Assembly (NCBI GenBank): GCA_963826505.1
Contig: CAWGXG010000007.1
Location: 930,001-994,000, forward strand
From: CAWGXG01 sp963826505
GTDB lineage: Bacteria; Chloroflexota; Anaerolineae; Aggregatilineales; Aggregatilineaceae
Length of the DNA stretch: 64,000 bases
Direction of reading: 5' to 3'
Positions 1 through 9,004 of the stretch are shown here, in pieces. Numbering within the stretch: the first letter of the stretch is position 1; each line of letters begins with the position of its first letter. The notes below the pieces were generated by a model. It was not told the DNA's origin. It saw nothing but the letters and a program-made list of their open reading frames with translations, and searched no databases. The position numbers and the translations under genes were made by a program.

Positions 1-29
1 TTATCGCCAACGCGACCGGCAGTGAAGTC

Positions 30-1421
30 ATGCCGCGCCGTCCTTCCGGCGATTCCGTGTTCTGGCAAAGCGAGATGGCCCGCGCGCTGCTGCTGGCCTG
101 TCTGGCGATGAGCTATAACCTGCTGTTTGGCTACAGCGGGATCATTTCGTTCGGCCACGCGCTCTATTTTGGCGCGGGCGGGTACATCACGTTTATCTTG
201 CTGGCACAGTACGACACGGGGCTTCAGCACAAAATCTTGATCCTTGTGCTGCTGGCGGCCTTAGGGCTGACGCTGTTCAGCCGGTTGGCGAACCGGGCCG
301 TGATCGCGTTCGCCCTGTTGGGCGTGCTGCTGGCGTTGCTGCTGCTGCCCGCTGAAGGCAATATCGCCTTCCTGCAAGCGGCGGCGGTCGCCGTGCTGCT
401 GAGTATCGCGATCAGCGTGGCGTCGGGCGTGGTGACGCTGCGTCTGCGCGGGATCTATTTCGCTATGTTCACGCTGGCCCTGGCGGAGATGTTTTGGGTG
501 CTTGCGAAAAGTGGCACCTTCCGTAACTACACCGGCGCGGAAGATGGGCTAGGCTTCCGCGATATCCTGCCGGAGTCGCTAAATCCCACGCAGACCGCCG
601 ACGGCAGCCGCCTGCACATGTACCAGTTCACAGTCGTATTTTTCGTGATCGTGTTTCTGGCGATTCGGCGCTATCTCAATTCGCCGGTGGGCCGCGTGAT
701 GCTCGCTATCCGCGAGAACGAACAACGTGCCCGGACGATCGGCTATAACACGCTGTTTTACAAAGTACTGACGATGGTTTTTTCCGGCATCATCGCCACA
801 ACGAGCGGCCTGATGTTCGTGATCTGGGCGACCGACAAGCGCGTCCACCCCGAACTGTTGAGCCTGAACTACACGGTCGGACCGCTGTTGAACACCTTGA
901 TCGGCGGCGTGGGCACGTTGATCGGGCCGGTGATCGCTACGCTGGGGCTGGACCTGGGCGAGACATATCTGCGCAACGAAACCTTCACGCTGCATACCCA
1001 GCTTTTCGGGCTGATCGCCATCTGGCAGATTGCGGTCGCAGGCGTGGTGCTGCTCTTTACATGGGCCGTGCGCGTACCGCTCAAACAAGCGGCGGTAAGG
1101 GTAAGCCAGCGGCTGGAAGGCGTCACACCGGGCACCCCGCGTTACCGGCAGTTCATGAACGCGTATTGGGTGGGCGTGTTCGTCGTGCTGATGATGATCG
1201 GCCTGCCAGTCGGGAGCCAGATGGTGCAGGATTCGACCACGGTCTACAAAGTCTCGGATCTGTGGGATCTGTTCCTGGGTGTGTTGTTCGTCGTGGTCGT
1301 GATGGTGCTGCCCAACGGCATCGTCGGGACGTGGAATCGTGCGTGGGCTATGCGCCGCTTGCGCCAGTTGGAACGCGAGATGCAACGCGAGGCCCACCAC
1401 GAGCACAACTCGGCCGGGTAG
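30..1421 (+). CDS. livM: Branched-chain amino acid ABC transporter permease (LivM-like)
   Basis: Inner-membrane permease of a Liv/HAAT-type ABC importer for branched-chain amino acids or related solutes. The N-terminal segment carries the LivM hallmark around YNLLFGYSGIISFGHA, and the middle holds the permease coupling region (RVMLAIRENEQRARTIGYN). At 463 residues it is longer than typical LivM (about 300-360). The extra length is an added hydrophobic pair near residues 75-130 and a C-terminal pair of membrane segments near 375-435 with a charged tail. The frame is open back to the window edge, so the true start may lie upstream of the ATG used here. The other Liv genes would be upstream, outside the window. 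Confidence 0.85.
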   Translation: MPRRPSGDSVFWQSEMARALLLACLAMSYNLLFGYSGIISFGHALYFGAGGYITFILLAQYDTGLQHKILILVLLAALGLTLFSRLANRAVIAFALLGVLLALLLLPAEGNIAFLQAAAVAVLLSIAISVASGVVTLRLRGIYFAMFTLALAEMFWVLAKSGTFRNYTGAEDGLGFRDILPESLNPTQTADGSRLHMYQFTVVFFVIVFLAIRRYLNSPVGRVMLAIRENEQRARTIGYNTLFYKVLTMVFSGIIATTSGLMFVIWATDKRVHPELLSLNYTVGPLLNTLIGGVGTLIGPVIATLGLDLGETYLRNETFTLHTQLFGLIAIWQIAVAGVVLLFTWAVRVPLKQAAVRVSQRLEGVTPGTPRYRQFMNAYWVGVFVVLMMIGLPVGSQMVQDSTTVYKVSDLWDLFLGVLFVVVVMVLPNGIVGTWNRAWAMRRLRQLEREMQREAHHEHNSAG

Positions 1422-1449
1422 ATGCGATTTTCTCGCAAGTGCCAGGCAG

Positions 1450-1482
1450 GCCGGGTGTATTTTCGCCCGGTCTGTTTATTTT
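1450..1482 (+). terminator. Probable terminator after livM
   Basis: An inverted repeat CCGGG/CCCGG with a short AT-rich loop is followed by a T-rich stretch (tctgtttatttt). It sits just after the livM stop and could end livM transcription; the convergent EamA gene ends further downstream. Confidence 0.5.
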
Positions 1483-1578
1483 ACGGCAGGCGAGGAAACC
1501 ATTGAGGAGTCGATCAAGCCCCTCCCTAAATCCCCGCGTGGCGGAGAGGGCCGGGGATGGGGCTATCCAAACGGCTTC

Positions 1579-2484
1579 TCACGCGTCCTGGCCGAGCGCG
1601 GCGGCGGACACCATCTCGGCGACGTCGGCCTCCGGCTGGCCGCTGCCGACCTCGGCGATGATCATGCCCGCCAGAATCAGCCCGCAGCCGATGATCGCCT
1701 TGAGTCCCAATGATTCCCCGCCCCACCACCAACCAAAGAAGGCCGCGAAGACGGGTTCCAGGCTGAACAGCAGCGCGGTATGCGTCGGCGTGGTGAAGCG
1801 CTGTACGTAGACTTGCAGGCTGAAAACCAGTGCCGTCGCCACGACGCCCGTAAACGCGATGGCGCCCCACGTCGCCAGCGGCAGGTTGAGCGTGGGCGTC
1901 TCGAAGACGAAGGCCGATCCGGTCGACAGCACGGCGACCGCCGCGATCTGAACGATTGACAGCCGGATCGGATCGTAATCGGGCGAGAAACGCGCCACGC
2001 TGACGATGTGCAGGGCGAACATCAGCGCGCAGGCCAGCACCCATAGATCGCCTGTCTGCACGCTCAAATCCCGGTTCAGCGTCAGCAGGCCCAGCCCGGC
2101 TGTTGCCGCCAGAATGCCGATCGCCGGGCCGCGCCCCGGTGGCACGCGCAGCAGGACCGTCGCCAGCACGGGCACGATCACCACGCTCAGCCCGGTGATA
2201 AAGCCTGCCTTGGCCGTCGTTGTAGTCTGCAAACCGATCGTCTGGAAGACATAGCCGCCGGTCAGCCACACGCCGATCAGCCCGCCCGCCAGAAGCTCGC
2301 CGCGACGGATGCCGCGCGCCCGCCGGTGGAACAGCACGACCAGTACCAGCGCTGCCAGGCTGAAGCGCCAGCCCACGAACGTCATGGGGGCGACCTCATC
2401 CAGCGCGTTTTGGACCAGCACGAAGGTCGACCCCCAGATCAGGGCGACGAAGCCCAGCGTCAAATCCGCCTGCCAGCGTTTCAT
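1579..2484 (-). CDS. EamA/DMT-family transporter
   Basis: Drug/metabolite transporter superfamily membrane protein of 301 residues, the usual length for two tandem EamA domains with about ten membrane helices. The first repeat begins LTLGFVALIWGSTFVLVQNAL, with the WGS motif typical of EamA repeats. The second repeat ends near FSLEPVFAAFFGWWWGGE, where the SLEPV motif is characteristic. The substrate cannot be told from sequence. It lies 6 nt downstream of the alcohol dehydrogenase gene, so it is probably the last gene of a three-gene minus-strand operon (monooxygenase-like protein, alcohol dehydrogenase, exporter). Confidence 0.88.
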   Translation of the reverse strand: MKRWQADLTLGFVALIWGSTFVLVQNALDEVAPMTFVGWRFSLAALVLVVLFHRRARGIRRGELLAGGLIGVWLTGGYVFQTIGLQTTTTAKAGFITGLSVVIVPVLATVLLRVPPGRGPAIGILAATAGLGLLTLNRDLSVQTGDLWVLACALMFALHIVSVARFSPDYDPIRLSIVQIAAVAVLSTGSAFVFETPTLNLPLATWGAIAFTGVVATALVFSLQVYVQRFTTPTHTALLFSLEPVFAAFFGWWWGGESLGLKAIIGCGLILAGMIIAEVGSGQPEADVAEMVSAAALGQDA

Positions 2485-2490
2485 AGGCGG

Positions 2491-3645
2491 CTACAACGCC
2501 CGCAGCAGGATGGCGCGCAGCTCGTCCGGCGTGAGGGTGATGGGGTTGCCCTTCATTGAGCTGGACTGGCTGGCTTTCGCTATCAGATCGGGGAAATCGG
2601 ATTCCGTCAGGCCGTATGTTCTCAGGCTGGGGACGTCCAGTAGGGTACACAGCTCGCCCACCCAGGCCGCGCCGTCGTTGGCATCGGCATGATCGTCCCC
2701 GGTGACGAGGTGCGCGACGGTCTCGTAGCGGCGCAGTGCATCGGAATCAGGCTGGCGGGCGTGCAGCGCGGCGATATTGGCGGTCATAACGTGCGGCAGC
2801 AGCGCCGCGCAAACCGCGCCATGCGGCGCGTCGAACATCCCGCCGAACGGTCCCGCGAAGCCATGTACCGCGCCGAGCTTGGCATTAGCCAGCGCCAGCC
2901 CACCGTACAGTGCCGCCAGCGCCATGTCGGCGCGGGCCTCGTCGTCGTGCCCGTTGGTATAGGCGCGCGGTAACGCACCAGCCGCCCGCCCGATCCCGTC
3001 GCGGCAGATCGCGTCGGTCAGTGGGTTGGCGGTGTGAGACACGAACGGCTCGATCACCTGGGTGAGCGCGTCCAGACCTGTGTAAGCCGTGATGGCCGGG
3101 GGCAGATCGCGCGTCAGGTCCGGATCGATCAGCGCCAGGGCGGGCAGCATTAGCGGGCTGCGCAGGCTGACCTTAACGCGATGTTCCGGCGATCCGAGCA
3201 CGGCGTTACGCGTGACTTCGGACCCGGTGCCCGCCGTGGTGGGGATGGCGATATAGGGCGCGGGGCGCTGCGTGAGCGTCTGCCCACGTCCGATGACCTC
3301 CAGGTAGTCGAGCGGCTCGCCGGGATTGGTGAGTAGGGCCGCGATAGCTTTGCCCGCGTCGATGGCGCTCCCACCGCCAAAGCTGATCACGAGATCGCAG
3401 CCCGCTTTTCGCGCCTGGGCCGTACCGGCTACGGCAGTATCGACGGTCGGCTCATGGGTAACAGCGAAACTGGTATGCGCGACTCCCGCAGCATCCAGGC
3501 GAGCCAGCAGCGGTTCTGCGCGCGCTGCGTCCTGCCCGATGACGACCAGGGCGTGCCGCCCGAATCCGGCGGCCAGCGTGCCGATCTCGGCAAGTGTTCC
3601 GGCGCCAAACACGATACGCGTGGCAGTCGCGAATTCAAAACGCAT
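2491..3645 (-). CDS. Iron-containing (group III) alcohol dehydrogenase
   Basis: NAD(P)-dependent oxidoreductase of the Fe-ADH/maleylacetate reductase superfamily, 384 residues, near the family norm. The nucleotide-binding GGGSAIDAGK motif is near residue 95, and TTAGTGSEVTRNAV follows. The metal-ligand histidines lie in AKLGAVHGFAGPFGG and MFDAPHGAVCAALLPH. The substrate cannot be predicted; alcohol dehydrogenase, lactaldehyde reductase and maleylacetate-reductase-like activities are all possible. Four bases separate it from the upstream ABM-domain gene, suggesting co-transcription and a shared substrate route. Confidence 0.88.
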   Translation of the reverse strand: MRFEFATATRIVFGAGTLAEIGTLAAGFGRHALVVIGQDAARAEPLLARLDAAGVAHTSFAVTHEPTVDTAVAGTAQARKAGCDLVISFGGGSAIDAGKAIAALLTNPGEPLDYLEVIGRGQTLTQRPAPYIAIPTTAGTGSEVTRNAVLGSPEHRVKVSLRSPLMLPALALIDPDLTRDLPPAITAYTGLDALTQVIEPFVSHTANPLTDAICRDGIGRAAGALPRAYTNGHDDEARADMALAALYGGLALANAKLGAVHGFAGPFGGMFDAPHGAVCAALLPHVMTANIAALHARQPDSDALRRYETVAHLVTGDDHADANDGAAWVGELCTLLDVPSLRTYGLTESDFPDLIAKASQSSSMKGNPITLTPDELRAILLRAL

Positions 3646-3649
3646 GGCG

Positions 3650-3958
3650 CTAACCCCAGCCGGTTTCGTCGGGAAAGACGTTGCTGTAGACCAGGCGCGT
3701 GCGCGGCTCGGCCATCAAATCTTTCACGGTTTCGGCCCATTGAGCATAGTGGGCGGTTTCTTTGTGGTGCAGGGGATCGTTGGGCGTGCGGTAGACTTCG
3801 ACCAGGACAAAGCGCGTCGGGTCGTCGGTCTGCTGAATCACGTCGAAACGGGCGCAGCCGGGTTCCTGAACGCTGTTCTGGGCGTTCTGGATGCAGGCGG
3901 CGCGGAAGGCATCGACCGACTCGGGTTTTACGCGGCAAAATACGTGTACTATATGCAT
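3650..3958 (-). CDS. Antibiotic biosynthesis monooxygenase (ABM)/LsrG-like protein
   Basis: Small 102-residue ABM-fold protein. It begins MHIVHVFCRVKPESVDAFRAA and contains the conserved EPGCARFDVIQ strand-turn and the HKETAHYAQW segment seen in quinol monooxygenase YgiN and LsrG-like proteins. ABM proteins form ferredoxin-like dimers acting as cofactor-free oxygenases or, for LsrG, as an AI-2-phosphate isomerase. It is first in the operon with the Fe-ADH and EamA genes. The exact reaction is not predictable from sequence. Confidence 0.82.
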   Translation of the reverse strand: MHIVHVFCRVKPESVDAFRAACIQNAQNSVQEPGCARFDVIQQTDDPTRFVLVEVYRTPNDPLHHKETAHYAQWAETVKDLMAEPRTRLVYSNVFPDETGWG

Positions 3959-4154
3959 TATGTGGCTCCTCTCAGGCTCATAGAGGGTTAATTATAGTCG
4001 CGCCTGACGAGAACTCAATACATACGCCGGGATTCGGCGAAATTGATCTGAAGGATCAACGCCGGAAATGTTAAGGCAACTTTTATGGTCATCGCCACCC
4101 AGCCAGTTTAAAATCGGACTCAGAACAGACGATTAGGCAAGCGGAAGGTAACCT

Positions 4155-4817
4155 ATGCAGCAAGTCCCGCTGTTTCCTCTGAATACGGTCTTGTTCCCGA
4201 ACATGCCGATCACGCTGCACATCTTCGAGCCGCGTTACAAGCTCATGATTGAGCAGTGCATCCAAACTGGCGATCCGTTCGGTGTAGTCTTGATCCGCGA
4301 AGGTCAGGAAGCGCTCGGCCCGTTGGCGGATCCCTATCCGATTGGCTGCACCGCCCAGATCGCGGATGTCGAGCGGCTGGCCGATGGCCGCATGAATATA
4401 GTGGCGGTCGGCCTGGAACGCTTCGAGATTCACTCGCTCTCGCACGATAAGCCCTACCTGGTCGGCTCGGTGGAAACACTGCCGATCGACATGTCCGATG
4501 CTGTGGCGCTGTCGGAGGCTGGACAGCGGCTGCGGCCCTGGGTGGAACGCTACCTTACAGTTCTGGCGGAAGCCGCCGGGACTACCGATTTCGATCTGAC
4601 CGATCTGCCCACGGATCCGCTGGCGCTGGGCTATCTCGCGGCGGCAGTTGTCCAGATCCCCAACGCGCAGAAGCAGGCGCTGCTGGCGGTGGGTCGAGCT
4701 GGCGATCTGCTGGCGGAAGCGCAGACTCTGTTCCGGCGCGAGTTGGCGCTGCTCAACGCGATCGTCGCGCGGGACAAGCAGTCCGTGGACGAGCAGGGAA
4801 TGTTCTCGCGCAATTAG
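4155..4817 (+). CDS. LON substrate-binding domain protein
   Basis: A 220-residue stand-alone Lon N-terminal domain protein without ATPase or protease parts. The start QVPLFPLNTVLFPNMPITLHIFEPRY matches the PUA-like LON domain signature closely. The middle (EALGPLADPYPIGCTAQIADVERLADGRMNIVAVG) is the domain core and the last 90 residues form the helical bundle. Such proteins are widespread and usually annotated as peptidase S16 N-terminal-like; their role is unknown. A good ribosome site (ggaagg) precedes the ATG. It is monocistronic and convergent with the DUF5996 gene. Confidence 0.88.
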   Translation: MQQVPLFPLNTVLFPNMPITLHIFEPRYKLMIEQCIQTGDPFGVVLIREGQEALGPLADPYPIGCTAQIADVERLADGRMNIVAVGLERFEIHSLSHDKPYLVGSVETLPIDMSDAVALSEAGQRLRPWVERYLTVLAEAAGTTDFDLTDLPTDPLALGYLAAAVVQIPNAQKQALLAVGRAGDLLAEAQTLFRRELALLNAIVARDKQSVDEQGMFSRN

Positions 4818-4856
4818 GACGCGGCGCTCAGCGCCGTTCATCGCCAAAAACCAGAT

Positions 4857-4895
4857 GCGCACCGATCTCCTGATGGAGCGGTGCGCGTTGTTGTG
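4857..4895 (+). terminator. Hairpin between convergent genes
   Basis: GCGCACCG pairs with CGGTGCGC, with an inner CTCC/GGAG stem, followed by a GT-rich tract. It lies between the LON gene and the end of the DUF5996 gene and probably terminates the LON transcript. The U tract is imperfect. Confidence 0.5.
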
Positions 4896-4913
4896 TGTGG
4901 GGCAGAGGCGACG

Positions 4914-5702
4914 CTATGACGACGGGGCCAATAATGGCGACACGCCCAAATAGATTGCCCGGAAAATATGAAAGATGGTCACGGCAAAATCCGGCATGCT
5001 GGTCAGATCGTCGTAAGCAGTTACTGTGCCGGTCCAGCCCTCAGTTTGCCAGCGCGTGAGCGGCGGCAGCTTCAGATCGAGCAGGCCGTCAGGCACGGGA
5101 TAGGCGTAGGTGTAAAAGTAGGGGCGTCCTAACCCGGCGCTGTACGGCGAGAATCCAAAGGCGAGGTGCGGGGCCTCTTCGGATGCGGTCGCTGTGGCAA
5201 ACCATAAGAACGACAGGTCGAAGCCGTGCGGCCAGACGATCAGCGGCGTCTTTTCACCGGGCAGCGTCTCGTAGAAGCGCGCCATCGTGTCAGCGACGGC
5301 GTTCAGCGCACGCGCGTAGCGGGCGGCCTGGGCCGCATCGATCGTCAGGAGTGCGTCGCCCGTGATTTTGTCGCGATTGAGTGCGACCGGGTGACCCAGG
5401 GCGCTCAGCCCGGTTTCGACGGCGTCCGCCAGCGAGCGCTGGGTATGCTGGGCCAGCGCAAATCCGGCAGGCTCACGATCGGGTGGTTTGTACAGAATGG
5501 CCTGCGCGCCAAATTGCAGCACCAACTCTCCCACGCCCGGCAGCGGTCCGGTGGTCAGCCCGACGGGGTCAACCAGCAGGCCCAGGTGGGTGTAATTAGG
5601 CTGCGGCTCGGCGGTGGCGGCGCGCACCGCGCCGATCACCTGGGCGGCGGCGTGCAAACCCTGGCGCGTATTATCCCAATCCGTCAAAGATGGGAGCAGC
5701 AT
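4914..5702 (-). CDS. DUF5996 family protein
   Basis: A 262-residue protein matching the DUF5996 pattern as I recall it: an N-terminal PSLTDWDNTRQGLHAAAQ opening, and a C-terminal half with IVWPHGFDLSFLWF, a phenylalanine/glycine-rich FGFSPYSAGLGRPYFYTYAYP segment and a closing WTGTVTAYDD. No biochemical function is known to me for this family. Its first codons and upstream region recur as a degenerate copy near 12.8 kb (see separate entry). Family assignment is from memory of the motif pattern. Confidence 0.72.
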   Translation of the reverse strand: MLLPSLTDWDNTRQGLHAAAQVIGAVRAATAEPQPNYTHLGLLVDPVGLTTGPLPGVGELVLQFGAQAILYKPPDREPAGFALAQHTQRSLADAVETGLSALGHPVALNRDKITGDALLTIDAAQAARYARALNAVADTMARFYETLPGEKTPLIVWPHGFDLSFLWFATATASEEAPHLAFGFSPYSAGLGRPYFYTYAYPVPDGLLDLKLPPLTRWQTEGWTGTVTAYDDLTSMPDFAVTIFHIFRAIYLGVSPLLAPSS

Positions 5703-6088
5703 GGCGTAAGCTCCTCTCGCGTTGAGTTCTCCTGACTATTTTATCCTATTCCTGTGGGATGTGCGGAGGAATTGAGAAGCCGTCGTTTTTTCTACGCGCG
5801 CTGTGTGTTGGTATGATTGCGGCGGCGCGGTCGAAGTCGTGGTGGTAGCGACGTTCCGCGCCCCAGCACAGGTAGCCGCTGCGCCTCCATGTTCGCTTAA
5901 TTGTTTGGCACTTATGTTTTTGCCCGTTTCTCTGCTCGGACATATACTATTTCGTGTGAAAAATGGCGCCATCTTCTGGCGCCGGGATTATCCGCCGGTC
6001 GGTCAGGGGTTTTACGTGTTGCTCGCGGCTTAACTATTAAAAATGCAAGGAGAGGGGAAATATTGCTTAATTTTAGGAGGATATGGCC
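5703..6088. other. Gene-free 386-bp divergent region upstream of the formate dehydrogenase operon
   Basis: Less GC-rich than its neighbours, lying between the divergent DUF5996 gene and the formate dehydrogenase operon. It contains a 7-bp hairpin (GGCGCCA tcttc TGGCGCC, 5965-5983) about 100 nt before the operon start, and a purine-rich leader ending in an aggagg ribosome site. I see no convincing promoter or known riboswitch; the hairpin plus long leader could be regulatory. Confidence 0.4.
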
Positions 6089-6694
6089 ATGCTCCCCAAT
6101 ACACTTCGTGTCCGAGAAGCACGCCTGTTTACTTACGAGATAGCAAGCGCCGATATGCGCTACGAGGCGATCAACGAGCGGTTGATTTATCTCCGCAATG
6201 ATCCAGATCTCGGCCCTGTCGTGCGCGGCGAGATTTGCGAATACGGCCCCGATTGTCATATCAACTTCAGCCTGGTCCTGCTCGAATATGCAATGAGTTG
6301 TGAGGGCTGCCAGGGCCAGATTGCAGCAAGGGAACTGGTGGAATGTACCGGGGAACGCCTGGGTCGTATTCTGGCCGCACGGCTCTATCAGGATGTATCC
6401 GACCTGCCGGTCGACGAACAGGTATCCGGCGCGTTTTCGTTCTTACTCCGGTCCATGCGAGCCGAGTTCAAGGCAGAACAGGCGGGCAACCGGCTGCGCT
6501 ATGCGTTGGCTGCCTGTCCCCTGCATGCCGCCGCCCAGACTGCCGGGTTGAACCGGTGGATCAGCGTCGCGAAAGACGGATTTATAACCCTATGCAGCAG
6601 TTTACTCCATACGCTCGCGCCCGAATGGGCGCTCGTCGAGCCGTCCACATGCGGGACGGATGACCCACTCACTGAGATAGTCCTACGTAGTTAG
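6089..6694 (+). CDS. Conserved-looking unknown protein opening the formate dehydrogenase operon
   Basis: About 201 residues, no family recognised. The start at 6089 is chosen because aggagg ends at 6080, giving 8 nt spacing; the ATG at 6083 is only 2 nt away. The sequence is mostly helical in character with scattered cysteines, including a CEYGPDC pair and a CEGC pair around residues 50-75. These could bind metal or a cluster. It ends 61 nt before the NuoE-like gene in the same direction. By position it may be an accessory or maturation factor for formate dehydrogenase, but that is only context. Confidence 0.6.
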   Translation: MLPNTLRVREARLFTYEIASADMRYEAINERLIYLRNDPDLGPVVRGEICEYGPDCHINFSLVLLEYAMSCEGCQGQIAARELVECTGERLGRILAARLYQDVSDLPVDEQVSGAFSFLLRSMRAEFKAEQAGNRLRYALAACPLHAAAQTAGLNRWISVAKDGFITLCSSLLHTLAPEWALVEPSTCGTDDPLTEIVLRS

Positions 6695-6755
6695 CCCGCC
6701 ATTCCGCCAGCGCACTATGCGCGTTTAAACGAAGTTCTCCACCAGAGGAGATAGG

Positions 6756-7274
6756 ATGACAACCAAGCCCAAAGACCCACATCCAAGTGGCGACGATCGT
6801 TACAAAACGATCGATCGCACCATAAAACGCTTCAACAATGAAAAAGACGCCCTACTTGAAGTTCTGAACTCTGCTCAAGAAACATTCGGTTATCTCTCCG
6901 AGGAACTGCTGATCTACGTGTCGAGTCAGTTAAGAGTTCCCCTCAGCCGGGTATATGGCGTGGCGACGTTTTATCATATGTTCACCTTCGATCCGCTTGG
7001 TGAGCACAACTGCCTGGTCTGTGCGGGTACGGCCTGTTATGTCAAAGGGTCGAACCGGATCGCGCAGGCGCTCTCCGAAGAATTTATGATCAACTCCGGT
7101 GAAACGACGCCCGATGGTCTGTTCAGTCTGACGACGGCGCGCTGCCTGGGAAGCTGCGGGCTGGCTCCGGTCGTGGTATTGGATGGCACGATACACGCTA
7201 AAGAAACTCCCGAAGGAGTCGTGGCGCGCGTCAAAGATATCATCACTCGGTCGAAAGAGAAGCAGGATGGATAA
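6756..7274 (+). CDS. NAD-linked formate dehydrogenase gamma subunit (NuoE/FdsG-like, 2Fe-2S thioredoxin fold)
   Basis: 172 residues with the NuoE layout: an N-terminal helical bundle (LLEVLNSAQETFGYLSEELL, then LRVPLSRVYGVATFYHMF) and a thioredoxin-like [2Fe-2S] domain. The four expected cysteine ligands are in CAGTAC and CLGSCG. In NAD-dependent formate dehydrogenases and NADP-reducing hydrogenases this subunit passes electrons to the flavin subunit. A good aggag ribosome site precedes the ATG. Its stop overlaps the start of the next gene by 8 nt, so the two are translationally coupled. Because the catalytic neighbour is FdhA-like rather than a [FeFe] hydrogenase, formate dehydrogenase is the better call. 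Confidence 0.92.
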   Translation: MTTKPKDPHPSGDDRYKTIDRTIKRFNNEKDALLEVLNSAQETFGYLSEELLIYVSSQLRVPLSRVYGVATFYHMFTFDPLGEHNCLVCAGTACYVKGSNRIAQALSEEFMINSGETTPDGLFSLTTARCLGSCGLAPVVVLDGTIHAKETPEGVVARVKDIITRSKEKQDG

Positions 7275-8988
7275 CTCACATCTCGAAGAATTGGCGCAGC
7301 AAGAGCGAGAACGGCAGGCCCAGTACCATCGCCGGATATTCTGCTGTACCAGTACCGCGTGTCTCTCAGCAGGGGCGGGCATAACCCACGCCACATGTGA
7401 GCAGGCCGTCGCTGCCTGTAAATGTGACGAGAATGAAGTTGAAGTCGTCAAGACGGGCTGCATGGGCCTGTGCAGCCGGGGGCCGCTCGTCCGCGTAGAG
7501 ACACAGGATGAAGACCCGGTGCTCTATGGTGACGTGACGCCTGAGCTCGCACAGCAGATCGTCGCCCGGCACCTGCCGCTGCCCGATCCCGAACAAGACC
7601 CCGATCAAGACGAACCGGTTGGCCCGCACGACTTCATGCATCTCCGAGCCAGTATGCGCCAGGCCGGGCAACAAAAAGAATTGGATAGTCACGTCATTCC
7701 ATTAGACCTACCATTTTTCGCCAAGCAGGTCAAAGTAGTGCTCAGCGGAACAGGCCAGATCAATCCTGAAAAACTGGAAGATTACCTCGCACACGGGGGC
7801 TATCAGGCGTTAGCGCTCGTGCTGCGCGACATGACCCCGGAACAGCTCTGCGACGAGATCTTACGCAGCGGGATGCGCGGGCGCGGCGGTGCGGGCTTCC
7901 CCACCGGGCTGAAGTGGAATCTCACGCGCAAGGAAAAAGCCCCGATGAAGTACGTGATCGTCAATGGGGATGAAGGTGACCCCGGTGCCTATATGGATCG
8001 CACGGTCATGGAAGACGATCCGCACCGCGTTCTGGAGGGGATGATCATCTGTGCCTACGCCGTTGGCGCGAGTTATGGCTACCTGTACATTCGCGGTGAA
8101 TATCCGATTGCCATTCAACGGATCTCGCGCGCGATCCGTTCGGCACGGCGGCGCGGCATTTTGGGTAAGTCAGTGTTGGGAACCGATTTCAGCTTTGATG
8201 TCGATGTCCGTATTGGCGCAGGAGCGTTTGTCTGCGGCGAAGAAACGGCCCTGATTCACTCGGTCGAAGGGAAGCGTGGGATGCCGCGTATGCGCCCGCC
8301 CTATCCGTCGACCGCCGGATTGTGGGGCGCGCCTACCAATATCAACAATGTCGAAACTATGGCGAACATCCCCTCAGTGATCACCAGGGGCGCGGAGTGG
8401 TTCGCCAGCATCGGCACGGAAAAGAGCAAAGGCACCAAGGTCTTCGCGCTGGCCGGACAACTACGCAATACAGGGTTGATCGAAGTCCCGATCGGGATCA
8501 CGCTGCGCGAGATCGTGTATGAGATCGGCGGCGGGATACCGGGAGATCGTGAGTTCAAAGCCGCGCAGACCGGCGGCCCCAGCGGCGGCTGCATTCCGGA
8601 TGATTACCTGTCCGGGCCCGTCGATTATGAGAGTCTGAAGGCGTTGGGCTCTATTATGGGATCAGGCGGGTTGGTGATCATCGACGAAACGACCCAGATG
8701 CCCGATTTTGCGCGGTTCTTCATCGATTTCTGCGCGGATGAAAGCTGCGGGAAATGTGTGCCCTGCCGCGTGGGGACCGTCCAGATACGCGCCCTGCTTG
8801 ACAAGATTATCGGTGGCCAGGGCACGCTTGAAGACCTGGATAAGCTCGAAACCTTGTGCACGCTGGTCAAACGTACCAGTCTGTGCGGTCTGGGGCAGTC
8901 AGCGCCCAACCCGGTCTTGAGCACGCTGAAATATTTCCGGCACGAATACGAGGCGCTGATCGAACAACCAGCGCTTGCAGATCACTAA
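7267..8988 (+). CDS. NAD-linked formate dehydrogenase beta subunit (NuoF/FdsB-like flavoprotein)
   Basis: 573 residues from the ATG at 7267, which overlaps the upstream stop; an upstream in-frame start at 7183 lies inside the previous gene. Residues 20-110 form a thioredoxin-like [2Fe-2S] domain (FCCTSTACLSAG, then CMGLCSRGP). The NuoF core follows with the FMN/NADH glycine-rich loop RSGMRGRGGAGFPTGLKW and VVNGDEGDPGA-type motif, the SLBB domain, and a C-terminal 4Fe-4S site ESCGKCVPCRVG with a later CGLG cysteine. It ends soon after that site and lacks the two extra ferredoxin clusters common in hydrogenase HndC/HydB proteins, as in FdsB. It oxidises or reduces NAD(H). Confidence 0.93.
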   Translation: MDNSHLEELAQQERERQAQYHRRIFCCTSTACLSAGAGITHATCEQAVAACKCDENEVEVVKTGCMGLCSRGPLVRVETQDEDPVLYGDVTPELAQQIVARHLPLPDPEQDPDQDEPVGPHDFMHLRASMRQAGQQKELDSHVIPLDLPFFAKQVKVVLSGTGQINPEKLEDYLAHGGYQALALVLRDMTPEQLCDEILRSGMRGRGGAGFPTGLKWNLTRKEKAPMKYVIVNGDEGDPGAYMDRTVMEDDPHRVLEGMIICAYAVGASYGYLYIRGEYPIAIQRISRAIRSARRRGILGKSVLGTDFSFDVDVRIGAGAFVCGEETALIHSVEGKRGMPRMRPPYPSTAGLWGAPTNINNVETMANIPSVITRGAEWFASIGTEKSKGTKVFALAGQLRNTGLIEVPIGITLREIVYEIGGGIPGDREFKAAQTGGPSGGCIPDDYLSGPVDYESLKALGSIMGSGGLVIIDETTQMPDFARFFIDFCADESCGKCVPCRVGTVQIRALLDKIIGGQGTLEDLDKLETLCTLVKRTSLCGLGQSAPNPVLSTLKYFRHEYEALIEQPALADH

Positions 8989-9004
8989 GGACGAGGAGCA
9001 TTTC

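Noticed and set aside
5904..5926. A TGGCAC...TTGC sigma-54-like promoter upstream of the formate dehydrogenase operon.
   Set aside because: The spacing between the two boxes is 8 nt instead of 5, so the -24/-12 geometry fails.
7183..7266. Upstream start for the NuoF-like gene.
   Set aside because: That segment lies inside the NuoE-like gene; the ATG at 7267 overlaps its stop and gives the normal N-terminus.
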